The notes: generated from the letters alone by a model not told the origin. A stretch of DNA of 64,000 nucleotides from Rhizobium herbae (GCF_017873135.1 NZ_JAGGJV010000010.1:62001-126000), one strand, 5' to 3'. Counted from the stretch's first letter, positions 8,180-17,846 are shown. Numbers and translations are program-made.

Positions 8180-11100
8180 CTAAACCGGCACGGCATCTTC
8201 CGTGGTCGTAGCCGGCGATCCCTCCAGTTCGGCACCTTCTGTCTTTTCCGGCGGCTTGATACGGAACCAGGCGAGATAGAGCGCCGGCAGGAAGAGCAGC
8301 GTCAGCACCGTGCCGACGATGATGCCGCCCATCATGGCGTAGGCCATCGGCCCCCAGAAGATTTCCCGCGCAATCGGGATCAGTGCCAGACTTGCGGCCG
8401 CAGCCGTCAGCATGATGGGTCGCATACGATGCTCGGTCGCCTCCCTGACCGCATCCCAGGGGTGGACGCCCTCCTTGCGCAGGTCCTCGATCTGCACGAC
8501 GAGAATGACCGAGTTTCGGATCAGGATGCCGATCAGCGCCAGGATGCCGAGAATGGCGACGAACCCCATCGGCGCATTGCTGGAGAGAAGCGCAATCACC
8601 ACGCCGATCAGAGCCAGCGGAGCGACCGCAAAGACCAGGAAAAGCCGCGAAAAGCTCTGAAGCTGGATCATCAGGATCGTCGCCATGACAAACAGCATGA
8701 GCGGTATGACGGCGGCGATCGGCGCCTGGCTCTTGGCGCTCTCCTCGACGCTGCCGCCGACGACGACCTTGTAGCCGACGGGCAGCTTGGACGAATAGGC
8801 CGACACATCCTTTTCAAGCTGGGCGACGATCGTCGCCGGCTGGGTTGCATCGCGAATGCCGGCCTTGACGATCAGCGTCGGCATGCGCTCGCGGCGCCAG
8901 ACGACCGGCTGCTCCATCTCGTAGCGGAAATTGGCGACTGCGGCGAGCGGCACCGAATTGCCGTTGGTTCCGGGAAGCTGCAGGTCGCGCAGGGTCTCGA
9001 TCGACTGCCGCTCGGATGCCTTGGCGCGGGCGACCACGTTGATGAGGTAGATATCGTCGCGAACCTGCGTGACCGTGGTACCGCCGACGATGCCGTTCAG
9101 CGCCGAGGCGATATCCTGCGAGGTCACCCCGAGCTGGCGTGCCTTGTCCTGCAGCACGTCCACCTTGATGACACGGGCGGGCTCGTTCCAGTCATAGACG
9201 ATATCGCCGAGCAGCGGATTCTTGCCGACGATGTTGCCGAGGCCGAGGGCAAGCTTGCGGACCTCGCCAATATCCGGTCCGCTGACGCGATACTGCACGG
9301 GGCGGCCGACCGGCGGGCCGATGTCGAGCAGCTTCACATAGGCATCCGTGCCGACGAAGGTCTTCTTCAGATAGGCTTGCAGATCGACCTTCAGCGCATC
9401 GCGCACCGCAAGGCTCTTCGTCACGATCACCATCTGGCCGAAGGCCGTATTCGGCGGCTGCACGTCGAAGGACAGGACGAAACGCTGCGCACCTTGGCCG
9501 ACATAGGTCGACCAGCGTTCGATATCCGGATTGCCCGCAAGCTTCTCCTTCTCGAACTTCGCCATCTGGGCATTGGTTTCGGTGATCGACGCATTCTGCG
9601 GCAACGACCAGTCTACGATCAGCTCGAGACGGTCGGACGAGGGGAAGAACTGCTGCTGCACGAACTGCATGCTGTAGACAGAACCTGCGAACACCAGCAC
9701 GGTGACGATGATCGTCAGCCATTTCCAGCGCATGCAAAGGCCGAGCAAGCCGCCGAAGGCGCGACCGATACGGCCTTTTTCGCCATGGTGCTGCTTCATC
9801 GTCTTGGGGAGAATCGTCACGCCCAGCAAGGGCGCGAAGATCACGGCCACGACCCAGGACACCAGCAGCGAAACGGCGATGACCACGAACAGCGTGAACG
9901 TGAACTCGCCGGCAGCACTGTTGTTGAGGCCAACGGGAATGAAGCTTGCAACAGTCACGAGCGTGCCGGTCAGCATCGGAAAGGCCGTGTGCGTATAGAC
10001 ATACGTCGCCGATTTTCGCAACGAATCGCCCATTTCGAGCCGGGCGACCATCATTTCCACCGCGATCATGGCATCATCGACCAAAAGGCCAAGCGCGATG
10101 ATCAGCGCGCCGAGCGATATGCGCTGCAACGATATGCCGTAGTAGGACATGAACACGAAAGTAATGGCCAACGTCAGCGGGATGGACAGGGCCACCACCA
10201 GACCGGCGCGCATGCCAAGGCTGATGAAGCTGACGACGAGAACGATGATAACCGCCTCGGCCAAAGCCTTGGTGAAGCCGGAAACGGCCTCTTCGACGAT
10301 CAGCGGCTGATCGGACACCAGATGAATATCGACACCGACCGGCAGTTCCGACTGGACGACCTTGATTTCCTCTTCCAGCGCTTTGCCGAATTCCAGCAGG
10401 TTGGCGCCCTGTTTCATTCCGATCGCAAGGCCAATGGCCGCCTGCCCATTATAGCGGAAGAGCGCCGTCGGCGGATCGGTGTAACCGCGGGTGATGGTGG
10501 CAATGTCGCTCAATCGGAAGAACCGGTTGTTGACCTGTAGATTGACCGCACGCAAGCTGTCTTCGGAGGTGAACTGGCCGTTGACCCGAATACTCACACG
10601 TTCGCCGTCGGCCTGTATTACGCCGGATGGTTCGATGGCATTCTGCGCCTGCAATGTCGCCACCACGTCATTCTGGTTCACGCCCAGAGCCGCAAGCTGG
10701 CGGGTGGAGAATTCCAGGTAGATGACTTCATCCTGGGCGCCGACGAGATCCACCTTGCCGACATTGGGAACAGTGAGAACATCGCGGCGGGCGTTCTCGA
10801 CATAGTCGCGCAATTGGCGCTGATTGAAGCCATCCGCGGTAAACGCATAGATATTGCCGAATACGTCGCCGAACCGATCGTTGAAGGCCGGATCTTGCAC
10901 GCCGGCAGGAAATTGGCCCCTGATATCGCCGATATAGTTGCGGACGGTCAGCCAGATCGAAGCGACATCGCGCGCCTTGGTGGTGTCCTTCAGGTTGACG
11001 AAAACGATCGTCTGCCCGGGTGTCGTGATACTGCGCGTATAGTCGAGCGATTCCAGTTCCTCGAGCTTGCGCTCGATACGCTCCGTCACCTGGCGCGTGG

Positions 11101-11284
11101 TCTCCTCGACGGAGGCGCCTGGCCACTGGGCCGAGATGGTCATCGTCTTGATGGTGAAGTTCGGATCCTCTTCTCGCCCCAAGCTGAGATAGGAGAAGAA
11201 ACCAAGCAGGCCGAAGACGATCATGAAATACCAGACCATGGACGCGTGATTGAGCGCCCAGTCTGAAAGGTTGAATTTTTTCAT
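8180..11284 (-). CDS. RND-family multidrug efflux permease (inner membrane)
   Basis: 1034 residues, full AcrB-type length. N-terminal TM1 (WALNHASMVWYFMIVFGLLG), a large periplasmic loop starting SLGREEDPNFTIKTM, TM2-6, a second periplasmic loop, and TM8-12 ending before a charged tail. TM4 carries GALIIALGLLVDDAMIAVE, whose Asp pair is the proton relay of RND pumps. It uses proton influx to expel hydrophobic compounds or detergents through an adaptor and an outer-membrane channel. Last gene of a three-gene operon, overlapping the adaptor stop by 4 bases. No outer-membrane factor gene is in the window. Substrate cannot be predicted. Confidence 0.93.
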   Translation of the reverse strand: MKKFNLSDWALNHASMVWYFMIVFGLLGFFSYLSLGREEDPNFTIKTMTISAQWPGASVEETTRQVTERIERKLEELESLDYTRSITTPGQTIVFVNLKDTTKARDVASIWLTVRNYIGDIRGQFPAGVQDPAFNDRFGDVFGNIYAFTADGFNQRQLRDYVENARRDVLTVPNVGKVDLVGAQDEVIYLEFSTRQLAALGVNQNDVVATLQAQNAIEPSGVIQADGERVSIRVNGQFTSEDSLRAVNLQVNNRFFRLSDIATITRGYTDPPTALFRYNGQAAIGLAIGMKQGANLLEFGKALEEEIKVVQSELPVGVDIHLVSDQPLIVEEAVSGFTKALAEAVIIVLVVSFISLGMRAGLVVALSIPLTLAITFVFMSYYGISLQRISLGALIIALGLLVDDAMIAVEMMVARLEMGDSLRKSATYVYTHTAFPMLTGTLVTVASFIPVGLNNSAAGEFTFTLFVVIAVSLLVSWVVAVIFAPLLGVTILPKTMKQHHGEKGRIGRAFGGLLGLCMRWKWLTIIVTVLVFAGSVYSMQFVQQQFFPSSDRLELIVDWSLPQNASITETNAQMAKFEKEKLAGNPDIERWSTYVGQGAQRFVLSFDVQPPNTAFGQMVIVTKSLAVRDALKVDLQAYLKKTFVGTDAYVKLLDIGPPVGRPVQYRVSGPDIGEVRKLALGLGNIVGKNPLLGDIVYDWNEPARVIKVDVLQDKARQLGVTSQDIASALNGIVGGTTVTQVRDDIYLINVVARAKASERQSIETLRDLQLPGTNGNSVPLAAVANFRYEMEQPVVWRRERMPTLIVKAGIRDATQPATIVAQLEKDVSAYSSKLPVGYKVVVGGSVEESAKSQAPIAAVIPLMLFVMATILMIQLQSFSRLFLVFAVAPLALIGVVIALLSSNAPMGFVAILGILALIGILIRNSVILVVQIEDLRKEGVHPWDAVREATEHRMRPIMLTAAAASLALIPIAREIFWGPMAYAMMGGIIVGTVLTLLFLPALYLAWFRIKPPEKTEGAELEGSPATTTEDAVPV

Positions 11285-12360
11285 GACCGTTCCCCGTCTT
11301 CGAATTTCACTTTCTCGCCGTCCTTGAGGCTATGTACGCCGGCGGTGACGACACGCATGCCCGGATCGACACCCGACGAGATAAGAATATTTCCGCCTGC
11401 TTCGGCGCCGGTGACCACTTCGCGGGCCTTGACGGTTCCGTCACCCTCGTCCACCACCCAGACGAAGGACTTGCCGTCGCGCGAAAGGATGGCCGTTGCT
11501 GGCAGAACCATCTGCTCGACGGCGGCTTCTTTCAGCAAGGCGGTGATCGTGGTTCCCAGCCGGAAGCTTTCCGGCGGGTTTTCAAGAGCAATCTTGACGC
11601 GGCGCGTCCGCGTCGCCGCATCCGCGGCCGGCGCGATCTCGCGCACCTTGCCGACCACCGTCATCGCAGGATTGATCTGGAGGGAAACCAGAAACGGCGT
11701 TCCCACCGGCAGAAGCGCGTTGCCGTCCGGAATGTCCACCACGGCGTCCCTGTCGTCCGGTCGGGCGACGGTCACGACGGAAGCACCGGCTGCAACAACC
11801 TGGCCAACCTCGGCTCCGGTTTCCGTGACGATGCCATCGAACGCCGCCGTGATCTGCGTATAGGAGAGCTGCTCCGTCGCCTTGGATAGCGTCGCGCGGG
11901 ACTGCACGACCGAAGCCTGCGCGGCCGCCGTCGATTGCTCGGCGCTTTCCACCGCTGCCTGTGTTTCAGTACCAGCCTTGAGCAAGGCCCTGGTCCGCTG
12001 CTCGACGGAAACGGCATTGGCCAGCGTCGCTTCCTTATTGGCAAGATCGGCACGGGCAGAGCCAACGGCCAGTTCAAGAGCGGTGGGGTCGAGGGCCGCC
12101 AGCAATTGCCCTCGGCTCACGGTGTCCCCGGTATCGACATCCCGGGCTACGAGGAGACCGGTCACGCGCGGGCCGAATACGGTCTGAACCTTTGGCTGTA
12201 CTGTACCTGCAAAGCTGGATCCGGGAAGCGGCCGAAGGACAGCAATTTGCGAAAGCACTGGGCGAATAACCGGAGCAGCCTGTTCTTCTTTCTCTTGGCA
12301 GCCTGCGAGCATCAGAAGCGTAAACGGTGCGAAAAGCAACGCGAGGGATACCCTGTTCAT
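11281..12360 (-). CDS. RND periplasmic adaptor (membrane fusion protein), second of pair, lipoprotein
   Basis: 359 residues. Signal peptide with lipobox LAGC (LLMLAGCQEKEE), so probably lipid-anchored in the inner membrane. It then has a split lipoyl domain (DTGDTVSRGQLLAALD ... DGIVTETGAEVGQVV), an alpha-helical hairpin rich in Ala/Gln/Glu, a beta-barrel and a membrane-proximal domain (VTAGVHSLKDGEKV). It couples the RND permease to an outer-membrane channel. It overlaps both the preceding adaptor and the following permease by ATGA. Confidence 0.92.
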   Translation of the reverse strand: MNRVSLALLFAPFTLLMLAGCQEKEEQAAPVIRPVLSQIAVLRPLPGSSFAGTVQPKVQTVFGPRVTGLLVARDVDTGDTVSRGQLLAALDPTALELAVGSARADLANKEATLANAVSVEQRTRALLKAGTETQAAVESAEQSTAAAQASVVQSRATLSKATEQLSYTQITAAFDGIVTETGAEVGQVVAAGASVVTVARPDDRDAVVDIPDGNALLPVGTPFLVSLQINPAMTVVGKVREIAPAADAATRTRRVKIALENPPESFRLGTTITALLKEAAVEQMVLPATAILSRDGKSFVWVVDEGDGTVKAREVVTGAEAGGNILISSGVDPGMRVVTAGVHSLKDGEKVKFEDGERS

Positions 12361-13454
12361 TCAGCCTGCTCCTTGGCGATATCGACCACCTGGCCGGGGC
12401 GCAGCATCTTTGACCCGTCAATCACCACGGTGTCACCCTTGGAGATGCCGTCGGAAATCAGCACGCGACCCGTCTCGTAGTATGCCACGGTCACGGGTTT
12501 CAGATTGACCGTGCTGTCGTTGCGATCGACTACCCACACTGCGGGCTTGCCGCCGACTGCGGAAAGCGAGGTCCATGGCAGCATCACCAGCTTCGTCGGC
12601 TGCGAACTCGCAAATCCGGTTACCGACGCACCGAGCGTCATGCGGTCTGGGGTCTTGTCCATGGCGATCTTGACCCGTACGGTTCCGGTCGTCGTATCGA
12701 TCGTCGGCGACACCTCGCTGATTGACCCCTCGGTTTTGACAGAGGGATCGCTGACAAGCGCGAGCCCAATTTTCGGCTCCGAAGGCTTTTCGAAAAGCAG
12801 CGATTCGTAGACGTCGAAGATCGCGTCGCGCGGGCCGTCCCTGGCAACCGTGAACATGGTCTGCGCCGCCTGGACCACTTGGCCGGCTTCCGCATTGCGC
12901 ACGGTGACGATGCCGTCGGCATCGGCGCGAAGCTCGGTATAGGACAGCGAATCACGCGACGTGCCGAGTTCTGCTTTGGCGGAATCGAGCGATGCCGTGG
13001 CGGTCCGCAGCGAGGTCTCGGCCAGATCGAAGGTCTCCTGCGTGGTCGAGTTCTTCGCCAAAAGCGCTTTCTGACGTTCGAATGCCGAGGTGGCCTGCCT
13101 GACCTGCGCTTCCGCTGCGCGAACAGCGGCCTCGGACGCCTCTACATCCGCCTTTTGCTCACTGGGATCGATGCGGGCCAGAACCTCACCAACCGTCACA
13201 TGCGACCCGACGTCGGCATACCATTCCGTTATCTGACCGCTGACACGAAACGAAAGATTGGTCTGGACATGCGCGACGACCTCGCCGGTCAGCGTCACCG
13301 TCTGACGATAATCGACAAAGTCTGCGCTCTGCGTGCGAACGGCTGTTTTCGGCTTTTCCGGTGGCTTCGTCTCGCCCTGACACGATGACAGAAACAATAT
13401 TGCGATTGATGCTGCGCACCACCCGCCAACACGATATTTTCGTTTTCCGTTCAT
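12357..13454 (-). CDS. RND periplasmic adaptor (membrane fusion protein), first of pair, lipoprotein
   Basis: 365 residues from the ATG at 13454 (MNGKRKYRVGGWC); an in-frame upstream extension of 12 residues lacks a signal-peptide character and is disfavoured. Lipobox LSSC follows a hydrophobic core. A lipoyl half (VGSHVTVGEVLARIDPSEQ), a long coiled hairpin (SEAAVRAAEAQVRQATSAFERQ), the second lipoyl half and a C-terminal beta domain are present. It is similar in plan but not in sequence to the adaptor downstream, so the pump has two adaptors of its own. First gene of the operon. Confidence 0.91.
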   Translation of the reverse strand: MNGKRKYRVGGWCAASIAILFLSSCQGETKPPEKPKTAVRTQSADFVDYRQTVTLTGEVVAHVQTNLSFRVSGQITEWYADVGSHVTVGEVLARIDPSEQKADVEASEAAVRAAEAQVRQATSAFERQKALLAKNSTTQETFDLAETSLRTATASLDSAKAELGTSRDSLSYTELRADADGIVTVRNAEAGQVVQAAQTMFTVARDGPRDAIFDVYESLLFEKPSEPKIGLALVSDPSVKTEGSISEVSPTIDTTTGTVRVKIAMDKTPDRMTLGASVTGFASSQPTKLVMLPWTSLSAVGGKPAVWVVDRNDSTVNLKPVTVAYYETGRVLISDGISKGDTVVIDGSKMLRPGQVVDIAKEQAE

Positions 13455-13720
13455 ACGAGGCCGCTCGCTCCGATACTCATAGCAAACCATTTATTGTGGC
13501 CCCTCAATATACACAGCCCACACCAATTACAAGCCGGTTGAGCAGGCGAAAAACATCCGTTCTGAGAATGGGCGCGCGCCCCTGTCCCTTCCTGCCCAAA
13601 CAGGAATATATCAGAAACTATGCAGATTTATTGTGCACGCAAAGGGAAAGGCACCGGTTGAGCGGTTCACCAGACGGCAAGGATCACAGGGCTCCGAAGG
13701 GAAGGTTTGTTGACGGTGAA

Positions 13721-14104
13721 CTATGGCCGAACAGCACCCGCGGTGGCGAGCAGACCGGCCATCGCGCTTTCATTGAAAGGTTTGGTGATGCGCGGAATTC
13801 CGCGCAGCGCGACGGGAAAGATCGAGTTGTCGCCATATCCGGTCACGAAGCCGAAGGGTATCTGACGCATAGCGAGACTGCTCGCGAAATCGAAACTCGT
13901 CTGATTGCCCAGATTGACGTCCAGAACAGCGAAATCGAAAGACTGCGCTTCGGTCAAGGCACCGGCCTCCGCCAGGTTGCCGGCAATCTCGACATGTTCG
14001 ATGCCAAGGGAGCGCAGAATATCCTCTGCTTCCATGGCAATGATGAAATTGTCTTCCAGCACTAGCACGCGCCTGATCGAAGCTGGGATTTCCGTGAGCG
14101 CCAC
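13721..14104 (-). CDS. Single-domain response regulator receiver
   Basis: About 127 residues. CheY-like fold: acidic pair in RRVLVLEDNFIIAMEAE, phospho-acceptor Asp in FAVLDVNLG, Thr in FVTGYGD, and Lys in PRITKPF. There is no output domain, so it would act by protein-protein contact or as a phosphate sink. The GTG at 14104, preceded by AGGA, is preferred; a TTG at 14125 in the same frame is possible but has no ribosome site. It stands alone between the RND operon and a Crp/Fnr gene, all on the minus strand; no histidine kinase is nearby. Confidence 0.82.
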   Translation of the reverse strand: MALTEIPASIRRVLVLEDNFIIAMEAEDILRSLGIEHVEIAGNLAEAGALTEAQSFDFAVLDVNLGNQTSFDFASSLAMRQIPFGFVTGYGDNSIFPVALRGIPRITKPFNESAMAGLLATAGAVRP

Positions 14105-14248
14105 CAGTATGGGTCCTGTCTGCAAGTCGGCCGGCGGTATTTGAATCGCGCCCCGTCAATCCGATTAGTATGACAAGAAAAGGACGGCAGCATTTAAAAA
14201 AGACATATCCCGGGCCGATATTGAGCCGGCGATATCAGGTCCCGGCGG

Positions 14249-15004
14249 TTAGATGAACGGGCGGTTCTTGTCATGATACCCCTCCCAGCCCGATATCTTC
14301 ATCAGACCTTCATCGTCCAGAATGTCGCAACCCCGATCGGCCCAGCGGATCAGCTTGCGCTCCCCCAGTTTTTTCAAGGTCTTGTTGGTGTGAACGATCG
14401 AAAGCCCGAGCGTATCAGCCACATGCTGCTGGGTGATCGGAATGGAGACCCGCGCGCCCTTGAACAGGTTGCTTGCCTTGGCCCGCTGATAGAGGAAAGC
14501 CAGGAGATAGGCCGCCCGTTCGAGTGCCGAACGGCGCCCTATGCTCAAGAGGTTTTCATCAAGGATGCGCTCCTCCTGCGCGGCGATCCAGGTCAGATCA
14601 TACGCAAGGTCGGGATAGTTGCGATAGAGCGTACCGAGCTTGTCGCGCTCGAAGACACACAGCGTCACGGGAGAAAGCGCCTCGACCGAATGCTGCATCT
14701 CGCCCATCAGGCTGCCCTGCAGCCCGATAAGATCGCCCGGCATCATGTAGTTCAGGATCTGCCGGCGGCCGTCGTCCAGCATCTTGTAGCGAAAACCCCA
14801 GCCGGAAAGCACCGTGAAGAGGTGCGCGCTGTGCGACCCTTCCACCAGTATCGTGGTTCCCGCATCGACCGCCAGCTCGCCCGTCTTGAAGTTTGAAACG
14901 AAATCCAGTTCATCCGGCTTGAACTCGCGGAAATGGGGAAGCGCACGCAGGGGACATTGTTCGCAGGGCGTCTGTCGGTTGTTCCGGGTCTTTGGCGCGG
15001 CCAT
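14249..15004 (-). CDS. Crp/Fnr-family transcriptional regulator
   Basis: 251 residues from ATG 15004 (MAAPKTRNNR), which has GAGGA upstream; the long open frame above it has no family similarity. A cyclic-nucleotide-binding-like beta-roll spans residues 30-145 (LSGWGFRYKMLDDGRRQI, MPGDLIGLQGSL) and a winged helix 165-235 (SIPITQQHVADTLGLSIVHTNKTLKKL). N-terminal Cys14 and Cys17 (CEQC) plus Cys116 recall Fnr iron-sulfur ligands, but one of the usual four is missing. Divergent from the SDR at 15181; the 176-base gap probably holds both promoters. Confidence 0.87.
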   Translation of the reverse strand: MAAPKTRNNRQTPCEQCPLRALPHFREFKPDELDFVSNFKTGELAVDAGTTILVEGSHSAHLFTVLSGWGFRYKMLDDGRRQILNYMMPGDLIGLQGSLMGEMQHSVEALSPVTLCVFERDKLGTLYRNYPDLAYDLTWIAAQEERILDENLLSIGRRSALERAAYLLAFLYQRAKASNLFKGARVSIPITQQHVADTLGLSIVHTNKTLKKLGERKLIRWADRGCDILDDEGLMKISGWEGYHDKNRPFI

Positions 15005-15180
15005 TTTGTTCCTCGATGGGGTGGATGCCTGGACGGGAAAGCAGGTCTTTGATTTTTCTGAAAAATTAGAGCCCGTTGTTCTTCCGGCAAGGGGCTGTGC
15101 AAAGCACCGGTGGACTTCTCCGCGCAGCACGCCTAGTTTTCCGTTCCAGATCATGCCCTTGAGATTGAGACGGAACAGCA

Positions 15181-16044
15181 ATGAATCATCCAGCCTTTGC
15201 CAGTAACCATGTCGCCGTCGTGACCGGAGCCGCGTCCGGCATCGGCCTTGCCGCAGCCAAGCGGTTCGTCGGCCTCGGCATGAACGTCGTTCTCGCCGAT
15301 CTGCCGGGCGAGCGGCTGGACAAGGCTGCACGCGAAACGGCGGCAATATCTCCGCACGGCCCCGACAGCGTTGCTGCCGTCCCCACGGATGTTTCGAGCA
15401 TCGATTCGCTCACCGCGCTTGAAAAGGCGGCGGTCGAACGTTTCGGCCGGGTGCACGTGCTGATGAACAATGCCGGCATCCCCGGCAGTTCGATGTTCGG
15501 TTCGCAGGATGCGTGGGAAAAGGTCTTCGCGGTCAACCTCTGGGGCGTCATCAACGGGTCGCGCATCTTTGCGCCAGCCATGATCGCCCACGGTCAGACC
15601 GGCCTCATCATCAACACCGGCTCCAAGCAGGGCATCACCACGCCGCCGGGCGATTCCGCCTACAATGTCACGAAGGCCGGCGTCAAAGCCTTTACCGAAG
15701 CCCTGCAGCACGAACTGCGCAACACGCCTGACTGCGCCATATCCGCGCATCTGCTGATCCCCGGCTTCGTCTATACGGGACTGACAGCCAACGGCAGCAC
15801 GGAAAAGCCGGAGGCTGCCTGGACGTCGCAGGAGACTGTCGATTTCATGATGCAGAGCCTCGAAGGCGGAGATTTCTACATTCTCTGCCCGGATAACGAC
15901 GTTGCACGTCCGACCGATGAGAAACGTATCCTCTGGGCCGCCGGCGATATCGTCGAGAACCGCCCGCCGCTGTCGCGCTGGCATCCCGACTACGCCGATA
16001 CCTTCAAGGCGTTCCTCGCAAAAGAGCGCCCGAGAATCAGCTGA
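15181..16044 (+). CDS. SDR-family NAD(P)-dependent oxidoreductase
   Basis: 287 residues. Classical short-chain dehydrogenase: nucleotide motif TGAASGIG at about 16-23, Asp in LADLPGER (suggesting NAD preference), NNAG near 97, catalytic Ser in NTGSKQG and YNVTK (Tyr-x3-Lys). The last 70 residues (DFYILCPDNDVARPTDEKRILWAAGDI) form a tail seen in a subfamily of unknown substrate. Divergent from the Crp/Fnr gene and 119 bases upstream of the VOC-esterase fusion, so the two may share a transcript. Confidence 0.88.
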   Translation: MNHPAFASNHVAVVTGAASGIGLAAAKRFVGLGMNVVLADLPGERLDKAARETAAISPHGPDSVAAVPTDVSSIDSLTALEKAAVERFGRVHVLMNNAGIPGSSMFGSQDAWEKVFAVNLWGVINGSRIFAPAMIAHGQTGLIINTGSKQGITTPPGDSAYNVTKAGVKAFTEALQHELRNTPDCAISAHLLIPGFVYTGLTANGSTEKPEAAWTSQETVDFMMQSLEGGDFYILCPDNDVARPTDEKRILWAAGDIVENRPPLSRWHPDYADTFKAFLAKERPRIS

Positions 16045-16163
16045 CGCGGCTGCGGCGGGTGTCTGCTGGAGCGTTCAGGCGGTGGACGATGTGTTCACGC
16101 AGAAGCGCTGGCGCAGCACTCTGTTTGCTGCTTCTCTGTGGCCAAATCAACGGGTTTCATCAT

Positions 16164-17720
16164 ATGACGAGCGGCATTCACCACATCACCCTGATCACCC
16201 GCAAGGTGCAGGCCAATATCGATTTTTATGCCGGCTTCCTGGGGCTCCGCCTTGTCAAGCGCACCGCAGGCTTCGAGGATGCGGCGCAGCTTCACCTGCT
16301 CTACGGCGATGAGACCGGATCGCCGGGGTCGCTGGTGACGTTTCTCGTCTGGGAGGACGGCGCTCCGGGCCGTGTCGGCCATGGCCAGCCGAGCGAAATC
16401 GCCTTTGCCATCGCGCCGGACAGCATCGGCTTCTGGCTGACCCGCGCCCTTCGGTACAATGTGGCTGCAACCGGACCCACGCACGAATTCGGCGAGCCGG
16501 TGATCCGCCTGAAGGATCCGGATGGCGTCATCGTCAAGCTTGTGGGCACGCAGGCCGTTGCCGCTCCTGCCGTTCATGTCACGCCCGACATCCCGCAGGC
16601 AGACGCGATCCGGCGGTTGCGCGGTGCGACGATCCTGACAGCCAAGCCCGATGGCACCGCTGCATTCGTGACCCGGCATTTCGGTTATGCGGAAACGGAC
16701 AGGACGGAGGCGATCCGTCGCCTGACCTCAGCCTCCGGCGATGTCGTCGACGTGCGCGATGCCGCCGGTTTCTGGACCGCAGCGCCTGGCACCGGCACCA
16801 TCGATCACATCGCGTTTCGCGCAACCGGCACCTCGGCCGTAAACGACGTCCGCATGCAACTGGAGGCGGAAGACGTAGGTGAAATCTCCGCCCACGACCG
16901 CAAATATTTCTACTCGCTCTATGTCCGCGAACCGGGCGGCACGCTGTTCGAACTGGCCACCGATGGGCCGGGCATGACGGTGGACGAGAGCCTCGAAACC
17001 CTCGGGACGAAACTCTTCGTCCCCGAGCATTTCGGCGGCGATCTGGAAGCCAATCTCGTCATGCTGCCGCAATTTTCGCTTCCCGGCGAGGAGCGTTTTA
17101 CCGAGCGCGACCTGCCCTTCGTTCATCGCCTGAACCAGCCGAAAAACCCGGACGGCCGCACCATCGTCCTCTTGCACGGCAGCGGCGCCAACGAGACCAG
17201 TCTTTTGCCGCTCGGCCGCCAGATCGCTCCGAATTCATTGCTCCTCAGTCTGCGCGGCCGCAGCACCGAGGAAGGTTTCCCGCGTTTCTTCCGCCGGATC
17301 ACGCCGTTTACCTTCGACCAGAAGGATATCGCCTCCGAAGTCGAAGCCTTCGTCGCGATGATCGAAGGCGCCATTCCCGCCTATGGCATCGACCGCGAAA
17401 AGATGGTTTTCGTCGGTTACTCGAACGGTGCCAACATGCTGATCGCCACCATGCTGCTCCATCCGGGATTGATCAGGAATGCCGCGCTGCTGCGCATGAT
17501 GAATCCGCTGGACACAATACCGGAAACGGATCTTTCCGGCACCAATATCCTGATGGTGACGGGAAAGACGGATGCCTACTCCCGCTACGCATCGCCGCTC
17601 GATTCCATTTTCCGCAAGGCAGGCGCGACGCTCGAAACCGTAACGCTGGATGCAGGGCACGAGATCGGCGGCATGGATGCCCAAGCCATCCGGGAATGGT
17701 TGAAGGCGACGGCTCCCTGA
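16164..17720 (+). CDS. Fused VOC ring-cleaving dioxygenase-like / alpha-beta-hydrolase (MhqO-MhqD-like fusion)
   Basis: 518 residues from ATG 16164; the family N-terminus is GIHHITLITRKVQANIDFYAGFLG, so the in-frame codons back to 16059 are probably not translated, although no good ribosome site precedes 16164. Residues 1-290 hold two VOC modules (His in GIHHITL, His in IDHIAFRA, Glu in LFELATDGPG as likely metal ligands), like MhqO. Residues 310-518 form an esterase: TIVLLHGSGANE, nucleophile GYSNGA, Asp in GKTDAY, His in DAGHEIGG, like MhqD. In Bacillus these are separate quinone-responsive proteins. A stop-free join and shared frame show a true fusion. Confidence 0.85.
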   Translation: MTSGIHHITLITRKVQANIDFYAGFLGLRLVKRTAGFEDAAQLHLLYGDETGSPGSLVTFLVWEDGAPGRVGHGQPSEIAFAIAPDSIGFWLTRALRYNVAATGPTHEFGEPVIRLKDPDGVIVKLVGTQAVAAPAVHVTPDIPQADAIRRLRGATILTAKPDGTAAFVTRHFGYAETDRTEAIRRLTSASGDVVDVRDAAGFWTAAPGTGTIDHIAFRATGTSAVNDVRMQLEAEDVGEISAHDRKYFYSLYVREPGGTLFELATDGPGMTVDESLETLGTKLFVPEHFGGDLEANLVMLPQFSLPGEERFTERDLPFVHRLNQPKNPDGRTIVLLHGSGANETSLLPLGRQIAPNSLLLSLRGRSTEEGFPRFFRRITPFTFDQKDIASEVEAFVAMIEGAIPAYGIDREKMVFVGYSNGANMLIATMLLHPGLIRNAALLRMMNPLDTIPETDLSGTNILMVTGKTDAYSRYASPLDSIFRKAGATLETVTLDAGHEIGGMDAQAIREWLKATAP

Positions 17721-17846
17721 AAAATACTAAGCCGTGAACCCATAAACGCGAACGGCTATCTGATTTTTGCGATGACGTGCCGTCGATTCCAGATCGTCAC
17801 CGACAGGCTAGCCGTTTAGGGCGACTTCCAGGGGAAAACGGATGGT

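Noticed and set aside
8147-10540. 797-codon open frame on the plus strand
   Set aside because: It is antisense to the RND permease, with a low-complexity Asp/Arg/His composition and no ribosome site.
16059-16163. N-terminal extension of the VOC-esterase fusion with a hydrophobic LCLLLLC stretch, like a signal peptide
   Set aside because: The family N-terminus begins at MTSGIHHIT; the extension is Arg/Cys-rich and VOC enzymes of this group are cytoplasmic. Kept as a possibility only.
17752-17817. AACGGCTA / TAGCCGTT inverted repeat
   Set aside because: 8-base arms with a 50-base loop; no transposon end pattern, no flanking repeat, and too wide to be a terminator.
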